From: AP-15 sp963772295
GTDB taxonomy: Bacteria > Pseudomonadota > Alphaproteobacteria > ATCC43930 > CGMCC-115725
DNA length: 64,000 nt
Direction: 5' to 3'
Assembly: GCA_963772295.1 (NCBI GenBank)
Contig: CAVYWO010000020.1
Location: 372,001-436,000, forward strand
Part shown: positions 8,289-17,701 of the stretch, piece by piece
How the letters are laid out: every line of letters begins with the position of its first letter
How positions within the stretch are numbered: the first letter of the stretch is position 1
Made by a program: the position numbers and the translations under genes
The notes under the pieces: generated by a model
The model's database searches: none
Told to the model about the DNA's origin: nothing
Seen by the model: the letters and a program-made list of their open reading frames with translations, nothing else

Positions 8289-8872
8289 CAGTTCAGGCGG
8301 AGCTGCGTCAGCCCCTTCACCGTCGTCGGAAATCCGGACCAGGAAAGGATCGGCGTGATCGCCAGGCTGGCGCTGACGGTGACGAAGACCCGCCTTGGCG
8401 CCGTCGCCGCGGAACAGGCGGTATTGCCGCAGGCGATCGCGGATCCGTCGTCGCATGTGCAGGTCAGGCAGCTGCTTCCGCTGGTGTTGCACGAGGTCAT
8501 GTTGGGGAAGGTCAGCGCTGAGCCCAAATTGATCGAGTTCTTCATCGTCGCTTCGATGCCGACCGCGCCGGTCGTCGCGTTGCCGCTCAGACAGTCCGAG
8601 TTGATGAGGACGTTGACCGTGTCGATGCCGGTCTGGGTCTGCTGGCAGGTCGTGCTGTCGCGCGCATATTCGGCGCCGATCCTCGTCGCTGCGGCGACCT
8701 GCTGGCTGGCGTTCATGTAGCCGCCGAAATCGATGACGCCGAGGGTCAGCAGCACCAGGAACGGGAACATCATCGCCAGCTCGACGGCGGCGGCGCCGGC
8801 GGTATCACGGGACAACCTCCCGAGGGTCGCCGCCGTCATGATCCCCAAGTTTGGCCTCATCGGCGGCCTCAT
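8288..8872 (-). CDS. TadE-like minor pilin
   Basis: A 194-residue protein with a charged N-terminus and the helix AAAVELAMMFPFLVLLTLGVIDFG at about residues 27-50, the TadE motif with its conserved Glu. The region after the helix (ASQQVAAATRIGAEYA) fits the pseudopilin stalk. A distal portion has eight cysteines, several in CLTCTC and CGNTAC clusters, unusual for the family. The start at 8872 is chosen because it overlaps the upstream stop as ATGA; ATG 8839 is an alternative closer to the helix. It is the middle gene of a translationally coupled operon. Confidence 0.75.
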   Translation of the reverse strand: MRPPMRPNLGIMTAATLGRLSRDTAGAAAVELAMMFPFLVLLTLGVIDFGGYMNASQQVAAATRIGAEYARDSTTCQQTQTGIDTVNVLINSDCLSGNATTGAVGIEATMKNSINLGSALTFPNMTSCNTSGSSCLTCTCDDGSAIACGNTACSAATAPRRVFVTVSASLAITPILSWSGFPTTVKGLTQLRLN

Positions 8873-10293
8873 TGGACGAGGGTGACGGTCTTGGGAAGGG
8901 GCAGCGTGGTGAGCCCGATGCTCGAACATCCGTTGATCGCGAGACTGGGATTCCCCTGCATTGCCACGGTGTTGGCGACGAGCACCAGGCACGGGTCGGT
9001 GCTGGCCGGCGTCCCTTGGAAGGTGACCGCCGCGTCTGGGAAATAGACGAGCCCGTTCAGCGTCTCGGTGGCGTTCGCGCTGGCGGAGAAGTCGTCCGGG
9101 TTGGGCAAACTGTCCGCTGTTGGCAGCCCGTTCGAGTCCTGGATCAGCACCATGCCGGCGAACGGCCCGGTGCTGGGCGCGTTCAGGTTGAGATCCGCAT
9201 TGGAGCCCAAGCTCACGGTCCCGACCGTGCCGCCGCCCGGCGGTGCCGTGAGGATAATCGTGACGCCGGAGCCGCCGCTGCTGCAGGTGGTGCATTCGAG
9301 GGTGGCGCCGCTGCCGTTTTCAAGGGTGAGATTGCCCTCTATCCAGTAGGTGCCTGGGGCCAGGTTGACGGTCGCGTTTTTGATGTCCAGATTGCCGGAG
9401 ATCACGCAGCCGGGATTCGTACCGCCGGGATTTGCGTAGCCGCCGGACACCGCCGTGCAGGCCCCTGCCGTGGAAAGCCCGTCGGTCAGAAAATTCGAAT
9501 GGGTCAGCGTGCTGGCATAGGGGTCGGGGATCGGGTTGGCGCCGATTTGCGCCGGATGGCTCAGATCGAGCGTGTAGGCGGCGCCGGTGTGCGAGATCTG
9601 GCCGGGGGTGATCAAGGTGGCCGCGGTGATCGAAGCGGCGCCCTGCAGATGAACCGCGCTCGAAGCGTCCGAGTCGGAGACGATCGTGCAGCTGGGTGCA
9701 TTGATCGTCGGATTGCCCGCCAGGTTGATCGCGTCAGCGAGGGTCGGGTTCAAGGCCAGCATGCAGGCCGGCGGCAGATTGCTGACGACGGCGACGGCGC
9801 TGTTCGTGATCGTCACATTGGCCAGCGAGGCAAAGTTGGCGAGCCAGGTGGGTTGCTGCTGTTGCAGCACGACCTGGATGCCGCCGGCGGCAAAGGTGCA
9901 GGTGCTACTGCTACAGGGGTAGTTGACCGTGATCGGGGTCAGCCCCGCCGGCGGGTTGGTGTTGTTGACCCAGCCGTTTGCTGTCGCCGCCTGCGTTGCC
10001 GCCGCGAGTTGGTTGCCGGTAGCATACGCCACCTCGTAAGCGGCCGAGAGGGCCGCGGCGTCGGCCGCGGACTGGTTCTGCCGCTTGATGGCGAACCAAA
10101 AACCGGCGTCGACGCCGAGCCCGGCTATCGCGAGCAGGATCGGCGTGCTGAGCGCGACCATGACCGCGGTGGCGCCGGAGCGGTCGGGCCACAACCCATG
10201 CCGGGCGCGGGCGGCCCCAACCCCGCCGTCATACCGGCGATCCCGGCCAATATCCATGGCCGGCGGGTTCCGCTTCCGCGCTAGCCCTTCCAT
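8869..10293 (-). CDS. TadG-like pilus assembly protein
   Basis: A 474-residue protein. Residues about 38-80 form the TadG N-terminal region: SGATAVMVALSTPILLAIAGLGVDAGFW followed by NQSAADAAALSAA. The remaining 390 residues are a low-charge, Gly/Asn/Thr/Ser-rich extracytoplasmic region with repeated NLAG/NLTLENGS-type beta-helix-like segments and scattered Cys pairs. It opens the operon tadG-tadE-tadE. No CpaF ATPase, RcpA secretin, TadB/C or prepilin peptidase is encoded in the island. It must use host Tad machinery in trans or do something else. Confidence 0.78.
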   Translation of the reverse strand: MEGLARKRNPPAMDIGRDRRYDGGVGAARARHGLWPDRSGATAVMVALSTPILLAIAGLGVDAGFWFAIKRQNQSAADAAALSAAYEVAYATGNQLAAATQAATANGWVNNTNPPAGLTPITVNYPCSSSTCTFAAGGIQVVLQQQQPTWLANFASLANVTITNSAVAVVSNLPPACMLALNPTLADAINLAGNPTINAPSCTIVSDSDASSAVHLQGAASITAATLITPGQISHTGAAYTLDLSHPAQIGANPIPDPYASTLTHSNFLTDGLSTAGACTAVSGGYANPGGTNPGCVISGNLDIKNATVNLAPGTYWIEGNLTLENGSGATLECTTCSSGGSGVTIILTAPPGGGTVGTVSLGSNADLNLNAPSTGPFAGMVLIQDSNGLPTADSLPNPDDFSASANATETLNGLVYFPDAAVTFQGTPASTDPCLVLVANTVAMQGNPSLAINGCSSIGLTTLPLPKTVTLVQ

Positions 10294-10560
10294 CGCCGTC
10301 GTCCTGGAAGAAATGGGCGGTTGGCGCCTCCGGCGCGGCGCTTTTTCGCGGTTGTTCGGGTTTCAATCATCACGGTTGTCAACGTTCCTGATGCCCCCAC
10401 ATCGCCGGCAGTCCGCATCGAGCGCCTGTATCCTGCTAAATTGTCGATTTTCCTACTAACTGTAATTTAATCGTCCGCAAGTCAAGTCGTCTCAAAAAGA
10501 ATTCGCGGATGGCTGAGGGCGCGCCGGTGGCGCGGACCGGCGCCGGGAGCGAGTTAGAGC
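10294..10560. promoter_or_regulatory. Upstream region of the tad operon
   Basis: A 267-bp gap upstream of tadG containing a notably AT-rich stretch around 10430-10475 in otherwise GC-rich DNA. The promoter for the minus-strand operon is probably here. No specific -35/-10 pair stands out clearly. Confidence 0.35.
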
Positions 10561-10830
10561 ATGGCGAGAAACGGTGGCGTCGTGCTGGTCGGCGGCAAGA
10601 CCGGGACCGGCGACAACCGCTACGACACCTTTGGCGCCTGCGGCCGGCTGATCGGGCAGCGCGTCGTCGACCGCACCGCCACTTTCGTCTTCTTTCTCGG
10701 CGACCGCTTCTTCGGCACGATCACCGCCTACGTCCCCGGCGCCGTCGCGATCCGCTACGATTTCACCAGCGCCTTGGCGGTGCAGCTCCTGAAGGCGCTC
10801 GAACCGCGGCTGCGGCCCGCTGTTCGAGAC
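10561..10830 (+). pseudogene. C-terminal remnant of a penicillin-binding transpeptidase
   Basis: About 85 residues that match only the end of a class A PBP/transglycosylase: GGKTGTGDNR carries the KTG box of the transpeptidase active site, followed by DRTATFVFFLGDRFFGTITAYVPG and FTSALAVQLLKALEP. The Ser-x-x-Lys and SxN boxes and everything N-terminal are missing. Beyond about 10830 the frame runs into unrelated sequence. This is a chimaeric junction and the remnant cannot be functional. Confidence 0.7.
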
Positions 10831-11020
10831 GCGCGCGATGTCGGTGCTGTTCTCGGCGAAGGGCGGGACCGTGACCCAGCGCATCTCGATGCGGATCGAC
10901 GGCTCGTCGGCGGTCCAGCCAGGGAAGATCATGCGCGACGCGGCGAGCCGCAGCTCGTTCAGCGTCAGCTTGCCGGCCGCGTCGACCTTGGCGATCAGAT
11001 CAAGGCGGCAGGGCGATCTC
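10830..11020 (-). pseudogene. Short protein-like fragment of unknown family
   Basis: On the minus strand, about 60 residues read like real protein (LDLIAKVDAAGKLTLNELRL, then SRMIFPGWTADEPS and MRWVTVPPFAENSTDIARV) and abut the transpeptidase remnant tail to tail. I do not recognise the family, and no complete gene surrounds it. It is probably a gene end captured at the same junction. Confidence 0.25.
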
Positions 11021-11211
11021 AGGCTGCGGTAGCGGGTCGCGACGAGCCGCAGATATGCGCGCCGGGTCGGCCAAGGCCAGCTTGGTCTTGGTCGCAGCGG
11101 ATAGCGGCCCGCGCCCGGTATGATATTTCTCGCCAGGACCCTGCCGAGATGCCCCTGCTGCAACGAACCAATCCGCAAAATCCGAAGGATTCCAGATTAT
11201 TGACGCAGTAA

Positions 11212-11757
11212 GATTAGCTGTTCCCATAGACGGTATGCGCCCGTATCCGTCATCGCACAGGACCAGGGACCACGGGGTCGGTAACATAACTCTCGCCCTA
11301 GGCCATCCGCGATCAGAAAATCGCTGACAGATCGCTTTTAGGTGCGTCTGCTACATAATTGCGGAAAAATAGGACAACTCGTCGAGCAATGACTCGCCCC
11401 GGTGGGCGAGCGAGATCTCGCCTGGCCGTTCGCACGATCCGCTCCCGGCGAACGCCCGCATTGTCGGGGAGACGACGAAGCCTAGCAAGATGCCGGTGCT
11501 CATCGCGCACCCGCCCAAAGCATTGCGCGGGCCGCAATCCCGATCACCGCAGCGCGCACCGCGTCGTTGTCGGCCCGGCGGGCGGGATCGAGCCAGCCCA
11601 GGGCGACGAGGCTCGCAATCGCGTGGCCGCCGACTGTGAGCGAAAACGCATATGTTCAGGTTCGCCGCGGCTTTCTGGGTGTGGACTCGTCAATCCAGTG
11701 CTATGCTTTCACGAAATCCTCTCTTCCAACGGAGTTTATGCGGCCTACGGGGGATCA
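11212..11757. other. Gap without a supported gene
   Basis: About 545 bp inside the island. Frames here have no recognisable family and no convincing start. I see nothing else in it except the presumed promoter of the gene at 11758. Confidence 0.45.
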
Positions 11758-12426
11758 ATGCCCGCCAGCAAAGAACTGGCTGAAATCCGGAAGCGCGCGA
11801 AAGCCTGTCATCAGACGCTTGTTGAATTAGAGCGTCTTGCTAGTATTGTGGATTCCGCCGAGAAAATACGATCAGAACCCCCAAATTATTTTGCAATCTA
11901 CAATGCTGCGGAACGTTATAGCGATGAGCAGCGAGAGCTAGAGTCCCACGAAGAGGAATTTCAACAACGCCGGATACGGCAGCGTCTTCGTGATCTCTAT
12001 TTCCGAGTGCCCGATGTCGAACTCCGCAAGCAACTCATATCGCAGGATCGAGAAGAGGGCGACACCGCACTCCGCTACTTTCAGCAAGAGCTGACAGCCG
12101 CAGCGCGAAATCTCGACACAGCCCGCTCAGCCCGCGGCGATTGGTGGGCTTGGGCAGCGTTCTGGGGAATCATCGTCATCGGCGGCGCGTATTATTTCTT
12201 TGGGCTGGTCGGTGCACTCGGCGGGCTGCTGGTTGGCTATTTCAATGGCCGACATATGGAACGGGAAGCATCCCATGCCCGCGCAACTGCGGTCGTCGAG
12301 GCCGAGCGCGAGCTGAAAGAAGCAAAAGAAACGTGGGATAGGGTTCGGAACGAACCGCAAAATTTCTCTCAGCGCGAGGCCATTACGGGGGAGCCAGATT
12401 TACAGGATCGATTGCGCGCCGTGTGA
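11758..12426 (+). CDS. Coiled-coil membrane protein, unknown function
   Basis: A 222-residue protein from ATG 11758. Residues 1-135 are charged and heptad-rich with many Glu/Arg/Gln, consistent with a long coiled coil. Residues about 141-165 (WWAWAAFWGIIVIGGAYYFFGLVGALGGLLVGYF) form one or two membrane helices. A second charged helix (EREASHARATAVVEAERELKEAKE) follows. I recognise no family. ATG 11758 is preferred over the long upstream extension, which has no protein-like character. It is a single gene in the island with no obvious operon partner. Confidence 0.6.
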   Translation: MPASKELAEIRKRAKACHQTLVELERLASIVDSAEKIRSEPPNYFAIYNAAERYSDEQRELESHEEEFQQRRIRQRLRDLYFRVPDVELRKQLISQDREEGDTALRYFQQELTAAARNLDTARSARGDWWAWAAFWGIIVIGGAYYFFGLVGALGGLLVGYFNGRHMEREASHARATAVVEAERELKEAKETWDRVRNEPQNFSQREAITGEPDLQDRLRAV

Positions 12427-12605
12427 TGAGACCGAGCGCCTCTGTCCTTCACTCGCGGATCGACTCTGCGTTCGGATTGTAAGGAGCCGGATATCGTTTC
12501 GCTGCGGGCGGAAGTTGTTTTCACGCTTTCTCTCGCGGTTCTCTTCCTGGAGCATCGACAATCAGCGGAACGTCTTGGTCTTGCGATAAAGCCTGCTTCG
12601 GTTTT

Positions 12606-13223
12606 TCAGCCGCCTCGGTCGTTTGGATCGCACGCAGCCTGCTTGCGAGCCCGATCCGCCTCCTGTTCCTCTGCTGCGAGGAGCTCCTGCAGCAACCGGC
12701 CCACCGTGTCGTCCTTTCTCGCCCGAAATTCCGCCTCCGCCGCTCGCATGAACAGCTTGCACACGCCGAGCGCCATGTCGCCGGCAAGCCGTTGCCGCTT
12801 CATGTCCATGTGTTCGCTGACCGGGACCTCCAGGATCTCGGTCAAGCGATCCAAACCCAGCAGCGCCGCTTTCCGGAGCCGCTGCGGCGCCGTCAACTCG
12901 CTGCTCGGCATCGCCTCGACCTCGGTCGGCAGGTGCGCCCGTATCTCCTGGCTTGCCATTCGCAACCGTTCCTTTGCCTGATCCACCAAACTCAAAGCGC
13001 GCCTGAGCTTGCGCGGACGCCCGCCGGGCGCCCTCAGCCCCAACGCATGCAGCCGCTCAATCTTGCGCTTGCGGCCCCACCACATCGCCGCGACCGTCCG
13101 GGCCATACCCTCGGCAGTCCGCGGCCCGGTGGAAGATCCGCCATGCAGCCGACAGCGGCGCTTCCCAGCCAGCGGGTACCGCCGGCATCGTCCGCTTCTT
13201 CGTGTCCGCGCGCCGCAAAACAT
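12606..13223 (-). CDS. HGG-motif zinc-knuckle protein, phage/element-associated
   Basis: A 205-residue protein with an N-terminal CGARTR.G..CR...AGKRRCRLHGG.STGPRTAEG. Cys3, Cys13, Cys24 and His27 could bind zinc. This HGG-STGPRT-EG signature recurs in small proteins linked to prophages and integrative elements in alphaproteobacteria. The remainder is helical with LDRLTEILEVP and a C-terminal Glu/Arg-rich helix, somewhat like small DNA-packaging or DNA-binding proteins, but that is inference. It is oriented with the replication genes. Confidence 0.6.
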   Translation of the reverse strand: MFCGARTRRSGRCRRYPLAGKRRCRLHGGSSTGPRTAEGMARTVAAMWWGRKRKIERLHALGLRAPGGRPRKLRRALSLVDQAKERLRMASQEIRAHLPTEVEAMPSSELTAPQRLRKAALLGLDRLTEILEVPVSEHMDMKRQRLAGDMALGVCKLFMRAAEAEFRARKDDTVGRLLQELLAAEEQEADRARKQAACDPNDRGG

Positions 13224-13502
13224 TTAAGCCCTTGAAGATTATGGCGCCATCCCGGAAAGCTAACCGAATTTCGCCCGACGCTGCGAGCGCGCGCCGAAAC
13301 GTTGCCGCCCTTTGCTCCGTTTCAACTGGCGTCGCGAACGCCGCAGGCCGGCGGGCGGACCTACTCCATGTTTATGCTCGAGCGCCGCGACTGGAGGCAA
13401 GAAGCCAACGGCACCGCGCCCACTGGTAGCCTCTACGGGGAAACGTCGGCGCGACGGCGGGGGTGGAGGCGAGAGATTCGGAGCCGGCGTGGAAATTGCG
13501 CG

Positions 13503-13922
13503 CTATTTCCGTTCGATCCACGCGAGGAGCCGATCGACCAGCGCCTCGGGCAGCACAATCGCAGGCCACTGCGGCAGGTAGACCAGCACGGATACCAACT
13601 CGTCGAGCAACTGGGCGGGGGTGTCCTCGGAACGCTCCGCCGGCGCGTCGGGAGCGGGGGTCCGAGCCGGATCTATCGGCGCGGGCGAGACGGCTTCCGA
13701 CACCAACGCGCGCGTTGCGGCGGCGCCGTTGCGGAGCGCCTCCACGGTCAGCGTCCCGCCGTCGATCGCGTCCGCCACCCAGCGGCGCCCGGCGGCATCG
13801 AAGGCCCGGCGGCAGGCCGAGCGGCAGAAGCGTTGCGCCTTGCCGCCGTCGCGGCGCGCCATGAACGCTTTCCGGCACCACCGGCAAGTGCCGTTCCTCG
13901 TTGCCATTGTCACGTTGGGCAT
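13503..13922 (-). CDS. Small zinc-ribbon protein of integrative elements
   Basis: A 139-residue protein with CRWCRKAFMARRDGGKAQRFC..ACR near residues 13-38, four Cys that can form a zinc site, then AFDAAGRRWV. The middle is an Ala/Pro linker and the end is an amphipathic helix. Homologous small proteins commonly sit next to primase-like genes in alphaproteobacterial islands. Function is unknown, probably nucleic-acid binding. An internal Met (residue 6) is an alternative start. It lies 130 bp downstream of the primase gene. Confidence 0.6.
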   Translation of the reverse strand: MPNVTMATRNGTCRWCRKAFMARRDGGKAQRFCRSACRRAFDAAGRRWVADAIDGGTLTVEALRNGAAATRALVSEAVSPAPIDPARTPAPDAPAERSEDTPAQLLDELVSVLVYLPQWPAIVLPEALVDRLLAWIERK

Positions 13923-14052
13923 GTGGGGTTTGTGGGGTCTGTTCAGTCGGAGTCACGCGCGCGAGGGGGTGGGTGAAATGAAGCAAACCGGGGGGTAGGT
14001 GAAACAACCCCACAGACCCCACAGACCCCACAACCGCAGACCCGGCGGAGCA

Positions 14053-16395
14053 TCATTCTGTAGCCTTCGACAGGCACCAGCGCGGGCGGGCGAGATCGGC
14101 TCGATCCGCCGTCAGCTTGTAGCCGGCGGTGATCCTGTTTTCCGAGCGCTTCAGCCATTGCCCGAGCCGTGTCGGGTCGAGCCCGCGGTCATGGCGCGAC
14201 TTCGCGATATCGAACAGCGCGGCGTGGAGACGGGGACGCCTTGACCCGCCGAAGTGTTCGGTTTCCTCCGCGGCTTTGATCAGCTCGCTGGTCTGAAGCA
14301 TCGCGGGCGCGAGGTCGAGCTCGGCTGCCCAGGCGGCGAACACGGCGGCACGCTTTTGCCGCTGCGGGTCTTCGGCTCGCGCGGTTGAGATGGTCGCGGC
14401 CGGATCGGAGCGGCGGAGCCAGACCAGCGAACTGCGCACGAGGTCCGACCACCCCTGGTAACTCGGCAGCGGCGGCAAGAGGTCAGGCTTCCCAGCGGCG
14501 ATGTAGGCGCGCGCGATAGTGAGGATGGCCGCGACGTATCGCCCGCGATTGGCGAGCACCGCGCTTACGGGATCGGCCCTGAAGGTTCGCTCTTCGGGAT
14601 TCTCCATGTTGGCGTCGAGCCGGCTGATCAATGTGCGGCGCACCAGGTCCGCGACCACGACGAGGTTGTTGCCGTTCGCGAAGACCGTGACGGTGTTCGG
14701 CACCCGGACGACGGCGCTCGAACCCAGGGGACGCAACTGAAGGACCGGGCGCTCGCTCGCCTGGCACAGGAAATCGCCTGCAAGCTCGGCGTTGCAGTTG
14801 TCGAGCGCGATGATCGGATAGCCGGCGAGGACAGCGCCGATCAGGCGTTTCTCGGTTTCCTCCGGCTTGGACGCCACCGCGATCACCGCGCAGCGCTCGC
14901 CGGTGGCGATCACCGAGGCAAGGTCGGCCAGGTAGCTCTTGCCGGTTCCGGGCGCGGGGCCTGTTCCAGCGTGGAGCGGCACTGCCGGAAACAATGCCCC
15001 GCGGAGCACCGGCGTCATCAACATCGAGAACGCGACGGACCGCGACGCATCGTCGACGAACGGAAACTCGGCGAGGAGATCGCCGAGCAACGCCAACGCT
15101 TCCGAGGCTTGGGACTTGCTCGGCGCCGACGGGATCGCCGGCATTGGCGGCGGCGCGAGGAGGACCAGGCCGGTCGCGGAATCGTAACCCTCGGTCGCGA
15201 GCACGGTGCCGTCCGGCCGAAGGGTCGGAGTGCCGATAACGCCGGAGAGCGGCAGGAACGGCCATTCGCCGGCCATCGCGGCGATTTGTTCAACAACATC
15301 TTTCGGAGGATCGATGGCGAACGGAGCTCCGTTTCGGTCCAGCTTTGCCCAGCTCGCGGATTGTCCGAGCGCGCGCCCCAGCGCGGGCAGGGTCACCGGC
15401 ACGATGCCCGGAACCCGAATCAGGTCGCCGTTGGATGCCTTTGCTTCGATGACGCAGCAGCGCACCAAAGACCGGTCGCGCTGGTAGAACTCGACACCCG
15501 CGGCGACCAATGCAGCAAGGCCGGCATCCGCGGCTTCGTGTCGCTGCCCCGGTGTAACGAGAATTTGAGGCTTGGCGACTTCTGCCGCCAAGAACACACG
15601 CGCTTCCGCAGCGAGCCTTTGTAGCCTTTCGCGCGTGCCGCCCGCAGCGAGCCAGTCCGAAACGTCGCATTTGGGCGGCAAGCCGGGCAGCTCGAGGATC
15701 CGCACGCGAGCCGCAATCGGGGCGAGATGGGCCGTCACGGATTGAGCATGGCCGCGGCCGGCGTCGTCATTGTCGGGCAGGATCACAACATCTCGGCCCG
15801 CAAAGAACCGGTTGTACTCGGATCGCCATTTGCCGGCGCCGCCGGGGTTGCAGGTGGCGACGAGCCCGAGACCGGCGAGCCGGTCCGCGTCCTTCTCGCC
15901 CTCGACGATGAACACGACGCAATCGGCGCGTGCGGCGAGCAGCTCGGGCAGGCGGTAGGGCAGCCGCCGAAGACCCTTGACGCTCCACGCCCAGCCGCCC
16001 TTGCCATCCGGCATCCGTTGCCGAAAATCTTTGGGCTCGAACCGGCAGACCTGGAACACGAGATCGCCGTCCTCGTCGCGGTAGCCGTAGGTCGAAACCA
16101 TCCGACTCGATGTCCTGGCGCGAGGTTTGATCTCGATCCCAAGTTCCGATTGCAGCCACTGGATCGCGGCGCCGTTCGACATGCCGCGCTTGATGGTCAG
16201 CAGCTCCCAGGGTCCGCCGCCTTGTTGCGCCTCGTGGTCGTACCATTGGCCGCGCTTCGACCCGCCGATCTCGACCGCGACGCTGCCGTTGGTTCCGAAG
16301 CGAAGCTGGCGCCGCGTCGAACGCTGCTTGTTCGGCTCGCCCAGAACCGCGCGCGCGATCTTTGCGATGTGCGGTCCCAAGTCGGGGAGCGTCAT
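14053..16395 (-). CDS. TOPRIM primase/ATPase replication protein of the element
   Basis: A 780-residue protein. Residues 1-100 resemble the N-terminal DNA-binding part of element primases. A TOPRIM fold follows: VEGEKDADRL at 164-173 with Glu165, and ILPDNDDAGRGH at 205-216 with acidic residues for metal binding. An ATPase core has a Walker A-like APGTGKSY at 481-488 and later IIALDNCN as a Walker B-like strand. This primase-helicase layout is typical of replication proteins of P4-like elements and would act on the excised circle. Its start overlaps the stop of a 41-residue frame (ATGA). It is the largest gene of the integrase-proximal module. Confidence 0.8.
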   Translation of the reverse strand: MTLPDLGPHIAKIARAVLGEPNKQRSTRRQLRFGTNGSVAVEIGGSKRGQWYDHEAQQGGGPWELLTIKRGMSNGAAIQWLQSELGIEIKPRARTSSRMVSTYGYRDEDGDLVFQVCRFEPKDFRQRMPDGKGGWAWSVKGLRRLPYRLPELLAARADCVVFIVEGEKDADRLAGLGLVATCNPGGAGKWRSEYNRFFAGRDVVILPDNDDAGRGHAQSVTAHLAPIAARVRILELPGLPPKCDVSDWLAAGGTRERLQRLAAEARVFLAAEVAKPQILVTPGQRHEAADAGLAALVAAGVEFYQRDRSLVRCCVIEAKASNGDLIRVPGIVPVTLPALGRALGQSASWAKLDRNGAPFAIDPPKDVVEQIAAMAGEWPFLPLSGVIGTPTLRPDGTVLATEGYDSATGLVLLAPPPMPAIPSAPSKSQASEALALLGDLLAEFPFVDDASRSVAFSMLMTPVLRGALFPAVPLHAGTGPAPGTGKSYLADLASVIATGERCAVIAVASKPEETEKRLIGAVLAGYPIIALDNCNAELAGDFLCQASERPVLQLRPLGSSAVVRVPNTVTVFANGNNLVVVADLVRRTLISRLDANMENPEERTFRADPVSAVLANRGRYVAAILTIARAYIAAGKPDLLPPLPSYQGWSDLVRSSLVWLRRSDPAATISTARAEDPQRQKRAAVFAAWAAELDLAPAMLQTSELIKAAEETEHFGGSRRPRLHAALFDIAKSRHDRGLDPTRLGQWLKRSENRITAGYKLTADRADLARPRWCLSKATE

Positions 16396-16517
16396 CGCGG
16401 CGCCACCGTGTGCACGGGCGGGTGTGGGAATTGGTCGGCGCCGAGCGCGGCGAGAACGCTGCCGTCGAGGCGGGACACATAGCGCTCGACCATCGCCTCG
16501 ATCTCGGTGCGGATCAT
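16392..16517 (-). CDS. Possible 41-residue protein coupled to the primase gene
   Basis: The frame from ATG 16517 encodes MIRTEIEAMVERYVSRLDGS followed by about 20 residues and stops in an ATGA overlap with the primase start. A protein-like reading continues upstream without a stop for some 25 codons, so the true start could be earlier. No family is recognised. The overlap and helical composition argue for a real small gene, but the evidence is thin. Confidence 0.4.
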   Translation of the reverse strand: MIRTEIEAMVERYVSRLDGSVLAALGADQFPHPPVHTVAPR

Positions 16518-16689
16518 CCGGGACGCGCCTAGCTCGACGAGCAGTGCAATCGCGCCACGGCGCGCGCGAACTGCGTCTCGGAAAGGTCTACCGCCGGAGC
16601 TTGTCGCGTGGTATCGGGATGCCGCCCAGCATTACCGATACCGGCCCTGACCGCGGCGCCACCCGCGGCGGGGTCGCTTCGTTCGGGCA

Positions 16690-16929
16690 TCAGGCCGCGG
16701 ACTGGCGGGAGGCCTCGTCGGCGAGGCTCCGATAGGTGCGCTCGGCGAGCCAGCGCTCGACATCGGCCACGCGGTACGCGACGCGTCGGCGCCCGAGCCG
16801 CACGAAGGCCGGCCCGTCACCCGACGCGCGCCATCGTTGAGCGGTCCGCGGCGGGATCAAAAACCGCTCGTGAAGGCCGTCCTCGTCGATGTACTCGGCC
16901 GCTGCGGTATGGTCTCGATCGGTCGCCAT
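16690..16929 (-). CDS. AlpA/excisionase-like HTH protein
   Basis: A 79-residue protein with a MerR-type winged HTH of the HTH_17 kind: LHERFLIPPRTAQRWRASGDGPAFVRLG..RVAYRVADVERWL. Such small proteins act as excisionases or as regulators of the integrase in P4-like elements. It sits between the primase and the integrase module on the same strand, as expected for that role. Confidence 0.75.
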   Translation of the reverse strand: MATDRDHTAAAEYIDEDGLHERFLIPPRTAQRWRASGDGPAFVRLGRRRVAYRVADVERWLAERTYRSLADEASRQSAA

Positions 16930-17023
16930 GACTGTCCTCTACATCGCGATATTACGCGTATGTAGCCGACACTCGCCGCGGCTCAAAAATCTGCAAATCC
17001 GCGAGGCGACGATTTCGGCGGAA

Positions 17024-17701
17024 TTACTCGGCGGAATTATTCGGCGGATTTCCGGCTTTCCGCCGCCGCCCCTGTTGCCGCCAGGCTTCGGGCGCCAGCT
17101 CGCGCCGGATCTGCCGCACCTGGTCCCGCCGCACCCGTGCGCCGAACTTCACTCGCGCCGCCGCCCAATCCGCCGCCTCGGAAGTCGGGTCGTCCTTCTC
17201 GACTTGCTTTTCATACCACGTGCGCAAGTTGTCATCCGGCAGGGTCGGGCGTGGTAAAGCGCTTGCTGTCGCCGGCGTGGTTCCGGTAACAGCAAGCGAC
17301 CTAGTGGATTTCTGCCGTCTTGCCTTGAGCTTGAAGCCGGCCGATTGCAGTTCCTCAACAAGCTTCGGCCAGTGAACCACTACATCCGTAAAGGTGATCG
17401 CATCCTCGATCCTGAACTGCGCATCGTTGAATGTTGGTCTCAGCACATCACTGTATGACGCTCTCAGGCGGTCGAGTTCAGATGAACCGGCAAGGATGAT
17501 TTCGTTCAAGGCCGGGGAGATGCGAACCTCGCGCACATGCGGAAGCTCGATGGGATCAGCCCGAACACGGCCGTCGCGCTTCCCGCGCAACGGCACGCGG
17601 CCGCTTTGCAAGATGTCGTTGAGTGCCGTCTCGGAGACACCCGCCCGCTGACAGCGGGTTGCCGCGTCATTCAGCGGCAGCCAAGGGGCTTCGTCTGACA
17701 A
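17024..17701 (-). CDS. Element-associated hypothetical protein
   Basis: 225 residues from a TTG start at 17701, supported by GGAGG eight bases upstream. The N-terminus (MSDEAPWLPLNDAATRCQRA) suggests a small HTH. The C-terminal 90 residues are strongly basic with WYEKQVEKDD..S..ADWAAARVKFG..VRRDQVR, a pattern I associate with island proteins of unknown role next to integrases. A nucleic-acid-binding function is plausible but unproven. It lies 77 bp downstream of the integrase. Confidence 0.55.
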   Translation of the reverse strand: MSDEAPWLPLNDAATRCQRAGVSETALNDILQSGRVPLRGKRDGRVRADPIELPHVREVRISPALNEIILAGSSELDRLRASYSDVLRPTFNDAQFRIEDAITFTDVVVHWPKLVEELQSAGFKLKARRQKSTRSLAVTGTTPATASALPRPTLPDDNLRTWYEKQVEKDDPTSEAADWAAARVKFGARVRRDQVRQIRRELAPEAWRQQGRRRKAGNPPNNSAE

